Assembly (NCBI GenBank): GCA_029942265.1
Contig: JAOZTO010000052.1
Span: 1 to 10,750, forward strand
Length of the DNA stretch: 10,750 bases
Direction of reading: 5' to 3'
DNA from: Desulfocapsa sp.
GTDB taxonomy: Bacteria > Desulfobacterota > Desulfobulbia > Desulfobulbales > Desulfocapsaceae
Both the position numbers and the translations under genes were made by a program. Positions 7,963 through 10,750 of this stretch are shown piece after piece. The notes under the pieces were generated by a model. The model was not told the origin of the DNA and searched no databases. It saw only the letters and a program-made list of their open reading frames with translations. Each line of letters begins with the position of its first letter. Positions within the stretch are counted from its first letter, which is position 1.

Positions 7963-9148
7963 AGCCATGCTCAAAAAAGAGTTTGTGCTTGTTTTACGGG
8001 ACAAACATTCCCTGGCAGCACTCTTTATAATGCCATCAATCTTTATCCTGATTATGTCCATCGCATTGAAGGATACATTTAGCGACGATCGTGCTTTTAT
8101 ACGCTACAACGTGACAGATAACGATCAAAGCAATATCAGCCGCTCACTCTCTGCAATACTCGATCATACAACAAACCTCCAACAGTATGATCACGCAATT
8201 ACAGACTCAAAGGAACTCCAAGCGGCACTTAACAAGGGACTACATTTTGCACTCACTATTCCAAAAGGTTTTTCCGAAAAATTCATCGTAAACACGAGCA
8301 AAAACCTTTTGCGCCTTGATGTAGCAAGTGAAGTGAAAATGGATATGCTAAACCTGTTTAAAGGTGAGTTATCAAATGTTCTTATGCAGATTCGTATTGA
8401 ACAAATGCTTCAACAGTTTGAGCCTGTTGTTCCTGGAATTACTGCACAAATAAATTCGCAAGCCATCGACACCAGCGACCTGGTAAATATTCATTTTAAT
8501 GGTTTACCACCAAATAAAATTCCAACATCCACACAGCAAAGCGTCCCATCATGGATTGTATTTGGAATGTTTTTCATCATTATTCCCATGTCCACCATCT
8601 TTATCAATGAGAGAAAGCAAAACACCCTGATGCGAATGAGTGCTATGAACATTTCCATCCCGATTCTTTTTGCGGGTAAAATCATACCATATATGCTTAT
8701 TAACCAAATCCAGGTCTGGCTGATGATCGGAGTTGGAATATTTATCGTCCCATTCTTTGGCGCTGATGCCCTAACACTCGGTAACTCTCTCACTGGATTA
8801 TTATTGGTATCAACGGGGCTAAGTCTTGCGGCCATTGGTACATCAATGGTTATTGCAGTGTCTGTAAATAGTGTGGAACAGGCAACAACTATAGGCGGTA
8901 TTCTCAATATCCTGTTTGGTGCCATAGGTGGTGTTATGGTGCCGAAATTCCTGATGCCGCAAAGCATGCAAATGCTCAGCAACATCTCTCCTATGTCGTG
9001 GGGGCTGGATGGTTTTCTTGATATATTCCTGCGTGGATTAAGTGTTCAGGAAGTATTGACTGAGGCTTTTGCTCTTGCCGGATTCGGAATTATACAGCTT
9101 CTCATTGCAGGGCTGCTTTTTTCAAGAAAAAAAAGGAATGGAATATGA
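7955..9148 (+). CDS. ABC-2 type transporter permease
   Basis: The product is an inner-membrane subunit of 397 residues when started at the ATG at 7955. An in-frame start at 7862 would add 31 residues, but that region lies deep in the ATPase gene and lacks family character, whereas MFKAMLKKEFVLVLRDK is a typical permease N-terminus. The topology is that of the DrrB/YhiH-like ABC2 class. One membrane helix lies at about 19-38 and a large soluble (periplasmic) domain at about 40-195. About five further helices follow from S199/W200 to near residue 390, ending in a basic RKKRNG tail. It pairs with the upstream ATPase (8-base overlap). The stop TGA overlaps an ATG (ATGA at 9145-9148), which looks like a coupling signal for a further gene that is no longer intact. 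Confidence 0.93.
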   Translation: MFKAMLKKEFVLVLRDKHSLAALFIMPSIFILIMSIALKDTFSDDRAFIRYNVTDNDQSNISRSLSAILDHTTNLQQYDHAITDSKELQAALNKGLHFALTIPKGFSEKFIVNTSKNLLRLDVASEVKMDMLNLFKGELSNVLMQIRIEQMLQQFEPVVPGITAQINSQAIDTSDLVNIHFNGLPPNKIPTSTQQSVPSWIVFGMFFIIIPMSTIFINERKQNTLMRMSAMNISIPILFAGKIIPYMLINQIQVWLMIGVGIFIVPFFGADALTLGNSLTGLLLVSTGLSLAAIGTSMVIAVSVNSVEQATTIGGILNILFGAIGGVMVPKFLMPQSMQMLSNISPMSWGLDGFLDIFLRGLSVQEVLTEAFALAGFGIIQLLIAGLLFSRKKRNGI

Positions 9149-9165
9149 AGACCATCCACGCCTAA
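9145..9165 (+). pseudogene. Possible aborted start of a lost downstream gene
   Basis: An ATG overlapping the permease stop (ATGA) opens a frame of only six codons (MKTIHA) before TAA. Four-base overlaps of this kind normally mark the next gene of an operon, and the earlier genes of this cassette are packed the same way. I therefore infer that a following gene may have been lost or cut here. The overlap could also be chance, and no recognisable protein family follows in any frame. Confidence 0.25.
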
Positions 9166-9203
9166 CTGTTTCGTCATTCTTTTAATGTATCGGAAATACA
9201 AAA

Positions 9204-9219
9204 CAACCCGAATATTTAC
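9204..9219 (-). repeat. Orphan copy of the miniature element's left terminus, inverted
   Basis: The 16 bases CAACCCGAATATTTAC are the exact reverse complement of 9618-9633, the left end of the miniature element. The outer edge of this terminus is base 219 of the 9000s, so an element ending here would extend leftwards, towards the permease gene. No partner end is visible on that side, so it appears to be the remnant of a deleted copy, or one arm of a larger inverted pair with 9618-9633. Confidence 0.6.
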
Positions 9220-9348
9220 GTTTCAATCAGATTTTTTTTTGCAGAAACTTTTTTCCGATTCATCGTCAGCAATTGCCATTCCGCAATCATGTCCAAGACA
9301 TACCAGCATTTATAACAACACACCAACAGGCAGTTACCACTTCAGTAA

Positions 9349-9577
9349 CTATCATATAAAAAAAACACTGGCATTTCATTTGTAATAGTTATATATAACA
9401 AATATAAAAGAAAACAAACATTCGATGGAAGATCAAAAGACAATTCAGCTTTTGAAGAGCTTAAACTAGCTCACTGTCTGCTAAAATCTCCGGAAGTGGG
9501 AAAGTGATCCACTCGGAAAAAATGGAACCATAACAAGGCAATTGGATTCAATTATGGTGAAAACTCCTGATCTATAA
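9349..9577 (+). pseudogene. Decayed protein-like reading frame, family unknown
   Basis: One frame is open from 9349 to a TGA at 9505-9507; its second half reads FDGRSKDNSAFEELKLAHCL and continues LKSPEVGK. A shift to the next frame at about 9503 continues as SDPLGKNGTITRQLDSIMVK to a TAA at 9575-9577. The amino-acid make-up of the two pieces looks more like protein than random AT-rich DNA, which suggests a frameshifted gene fragment. I cannot name a family, there is no good start or ribosome-binding site, and chance is a serious alternative. Confidence 0.2.
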
Positions 9578-9609
9578 ATCATTGCATGCGCTTAAGTTAA
9601 GTATTTTTA

Positions 9610-9617
9610 ACATACAA
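9610..9617 (+). repeat. Left target-site duplication of the miniature element
   Basis: ACATACAA directly precedes the element's first base (9618). An identical octamer at 9752-9759 directly follows its last base. Confidence 0.85.
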
Positions 9618-9751
9618 GTAAATATTCGGGTTGGGTTCAAAACAGCCCAGACCACTGAATTGTAGATGTTTGGATAGTGCCCTAGGTTCGTTTGATCTGG
9701 CTTGTGAACAAGCTGGATCAAACGAAGATGGGGTGCTAGCCGAATATTTAC
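9618..9751 (+). mobile_element. 134-bp miniature inverted-repeat element, IS66-type ends
   Basis: The element begins GTAAATATTCGG (9618-9629) and ends with the exact complement CCGAATATTTAC (9740-9751). It is flanked on both sides by the 8-base duplication ACATACAA. Ends beginning GTAA together with 8-bp target duplications are characteristic of the IS66 family, so I infer a non-autonomous relative moved by an IS66 transposase elsewhere in the genome. It is too short to encode a transposase. Inside, the left part folds as GGT-TGGG / CCCA-G-ACC (9629-9653), and the right part contains a strong hairpin (9687-9726). A second right end at 62-90 shows that this is a repeat family. Orientation is arbitrary. 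Confidence 0.85.
9687..9726 (+). repeat. Strong hairpin inside the miniature element
   Basis: An 11-base arm TTCGTTTGATC (9687-9697) pairs with GATCAAACGAA (9716-9726). GCTTG pairs with CAAGC, and between them TG faces TG, which would form two G-U wobbles in RNA. The loop is TGAA (9705-9708). This gives an 18-pair stem in RNA or a cruciform in DNA. No T-run follows on either strand, so it is not a standard terminator. Confidence 0.85.
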
Positions 9752-9776
9752 ACATACAACTGTAAAATTTTATAAA
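9747..9776 (+). promoter_or_regulatory. Possible hybrid promoter at the element's right edge
   Basis: TTTACA (9747-9752) resembles a -35 box. It is formed by the last five bases of the miniature element plus the first base of the target duplication. TATAAA (9771-9776), 18 bases further on, resembles a -10 box. A transcript from it would start near 9783, overlapping the AGGTGA site of ftcD and leaving almost no leader, which weakens the call. AT-rich sequence yields such boxes by chance. Confidence 0.25.
9752..9759 (+). repeat. Right target-site duplication of the miniature element
   Basis: ACATACAA immediately after the element's last base, identical to 9610-9617. Confidence 0.85.
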
Positions 9777-9780
9777 CAAC

Positions 9781-9786
9781 AGGTGA
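9781..9786 (+). promoter_or_regulatory. Ribosome-binding site of ftcD
   Basis: AGGTGA lies four bases before the ATG at 9791, the clearest Shine-Dalgarno sequence in the window apart from that of the methyltransferase. It fixes the ftcD start. Confidence 0.8.
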
Positions 9787-9790
9787 TTAG

Positions 9791-10684
9791 ATGAAAGCAT
9801 TAATGTGTGTACCAAATATTAGTGAAGGTAAAGATTTCAGTGTTATTGAAAAAGTTGTTGAAACTATTCGATCCTCAAAAGATGTAACACTGCTTGATTA
9901 TTCATCCGACCCAGACCACAACCGTTCAGTAATTTCATATATTGGAGAACCCGATGCTGTTGTGACGGCAACTCAAAAGCTTGTAAAAACGGCCATTGAT
10001 CTCATCGATATGTCTAAACAAAAGGGGTCTCATCCACGCCAGGGAGCTGTTGATGTAATTCCATTCATTCCCATCAGCGGTATTTCAGAAAAAGAATCAG
10101 TGGCAATCGCCCATGAGTTTGGACGATTTGTAGGACAACTGGATGTTCCAGTTTATTTTTATGAAGATGCAGCCAAGCACCCTGACCGGCAAAGCCTGGT
10201 AAAAGTACGAAAAGGTGAATATGAAGCTTTGGCCGAGAAAATCTTAAAACCGGAGTGGAAGCCAGATGAGGGGCCTGCCAAATTTATTCCCAAGACGGGT
10301 TCCATACAGATCTCTTCACGATTTCCTCTGGTGGCCCTGAATATCAATTTAGGAACAACCAAATTAGAAATTGCCCAGACTATTGCAAAAAGTGTCCGCC
10401 ATATTAATGGTGGATTTCGTTTTGTCCGAGCCATTGGGCTGTCTTTGGAAGAAGAAGGTTTGACACAGGTATCCATGAACTTAACCCATTATCAGAAGAC
10501 ACCTATCCCCATGGTTATGGAAGCTGTAAAACGAGAGGCTGCCAAATATGGTGTTAATGTCGTCGGCAGTGAGCTTGTCGGACCTGTGCCCCTTGAAGCC
10601 ATGGGGCAGATTTTGCGCTACTATCTCCAGGCTCATGATTTTTCAATGGATCAAATTATCGAGAATGCATTAATCGGTAAATAA
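9791..10684 (+). CDS. ftcD: Glutamate formimidoyltransferase
   Basis: This cytoplasmic enzyme transfers the formimino group between N-formimino-L-glutamate and tetrahydrofolate (EC 2.1.2.5), linking histidine breakdown to one-carbon folate metabolism. At 297 residues it corresponds to the transferase part only; the cyclodeaminase half of the animal bifunctional protein is absent, as in many bacteria. Family marks are the start KALMCVPNISEG, SSDPDHNRSV (38-47), and GSHPRQGAVDVIPFIP (79-94) with H81, which corresponds to the catalytic histidine of the family. ALNINLGT and the C-terminal GSELVGPVPLEA are further matches. The start is supported by the AGGTGA site four bases upstream. It stands apart from the exporter operon, separated by the repeat-bearing interval, and must have its own promoter. 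A cyclodeaminase or histidine-utilisation gene may follow beyond the window. Confidence 0.96.
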   Translation: MKALMCVPNISEGKDFSVIEKVVETIRSSKDVTLLDYSSDPDHNRSVISYIGEPDAVVTATQKLVKTAIDLIDMSKQKGSHPRQGAVDVIPFIPISGISEKESVAIAHEFGRFVGQLDVPVYFYEDAAKHPDRQSLVKVRKGEYEALAEKILKPEWKPDEGPAKFIPKTGSIQISSRFPLVALNINLGTTKLEIAQTIAKSVRHINGGFRFVRAIGLSLEEEGLTQVSMNLTHYQKTPIPMVMEAVKREAAKYGVNVVGSELVGPVPLEAMGQILRYYLQAHDFSMDQIIENALIGK

Positions 10685-10750
10685 GAATAGAGATCTAATG
10701 AGCCTGTTGATTTAATGCCTTTTGTCCCGATCTCTTCGTTAAATGAAAAA
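10685..10750. other. Short non-coding tail
   Basis: I see no gene. GAGATC soon after the ftcD stop and GATCTC near 10730 are complementary but about 34 bases apart, too distant for a convincing terminator. Confidence 0.35.

Larger units (their letters stand above)
9149..9790. other. Gene-poor, repeat-bearing interval between the exporter operon and ftcD
   Basis: Over 600 bases hold no intact gene that I can support. Present are an orphan element terminus (9204-9219), a perfect AGTTAC/GTAACT hairpin (9332-9350, seven-base loop), a 12-base palindrome GTTATATATAAC (9388-9399), a decayed protein-like stretch (about 9349-9577), and the miniature element (9618-9751) with its target duplication. 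The first two-thirds are noticeably AT-rich and contain several T- and A-runs. No clear intrinsic terminator with a GC stem plus T-run follows the permease gene. Confidence 0.6.

Noticed and set aside
8491..8985. 164-residue reading frame on the minus strand
   Set aside because: It is antisense to the membrane helices of the permease. Such shadows are common opposite hydrophobic coding regions, and it has no recognisable features.
9185..9385. 66-residue reading frame in the gap after the permease
   Set aside because: It spans the orphan repeat terminus, has low-complexity make-up, no ribosome-binding site and no known motif.
9485..9520. Short inverted repeat AGTGG/CCACT with outer CCG/CGG
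   Set aside because: It is a bulged eight-pair stem followed by A-runs rather than T-runs. It could be chance, with no regulatory context.
9687..9726. The hairpin as an intrinsic terminator
   Set aside because: No run of T follows the stem on either strand, and it is an integral part of a mobile element.
9597..9815. 72-residue minus-strand frame across the miniature element
   Set aside because: It covers nearly the whole 134-bp element and runs into the ftcD start. The frame is a by-product of the repeat, not a gene.
1..10750. CRISPR array, tRNA or rRNA genes, riboswitch
   Set aside because: I saw no regularly spaced repeats, cloverleaf-like or rRNA-like sequence, or recognisable riboswitch core on either strand.

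Overview
The window looks like chromosomal DNA from a Gram-negative bacterium. The evidence is an outer-membrane beta-barrel protein with a signal peptide and a terminal phenylalanine. The mix of Dtd, a PreP-like M16C protease, a BtrH-like protein and a stand-alone glutamate formimidoyltransferase, in moderately AT-leaning DNA, would fit a sulfate-reducer-type Desulfobacterota (Desulfobulbales-like). That placement is a guess from general resemblance, not something the sequence proves. All recognised genes lie on the + strand.

Layout: Bases 1-247 are a non-coding leader that begins with what looks like the right end of an IS66-type element (about 46-90). Bases 248-4966 hold an Omp85-type barrel without POTRA domains, D-aminoacyl-tRNA deacylase (dtd) and a large M16C metalloprotease. 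They are closely spaced and could be co-transcribed. Bases 4969-9148 continue with almost no gaps: a small SAM methyltransferase, an unrecognised 139-residue protein with a possible helix-turn-helix end, a BtrH-like protein with a papain-like Cys/His/Asp set, an ABC ATPase and an ABC-2 permease. The last four of these are linked by overlaps or gaps of 2-21 bases, which is a tight operon. The set reads as an acyltransferase/peptidase-like enzyme plus a dedicated exporter of unknown cargo.

Bases 9149-9790 are a gene-poor scar. They contain an aborted six-codon reading frame with an ATGA start-stop overlap, decayed protein-like reading frames, a solitary 16-base element terminus, and a cleanly bounded 134-bp miniature inverted-repeat element (9618-9751). 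That element has 12-bp ends beginning GTAA, an 8-bp target duplication and a strong internal hairpin. These are the hallmarks of a non-autonomous IS66-type element. The window closes with glutamate formimidoyltransferase (9791-10684), a folate/histidine-catabolism enzyme that starts only 39 bases beyond the element.

The most interesting points are the BtrH-like/ABC exporter cassette with its unrecognised small partner, and the miniature element family (two matching right ends plus one orphan left end) that surrounds or erodes the downstream side of the cassette.
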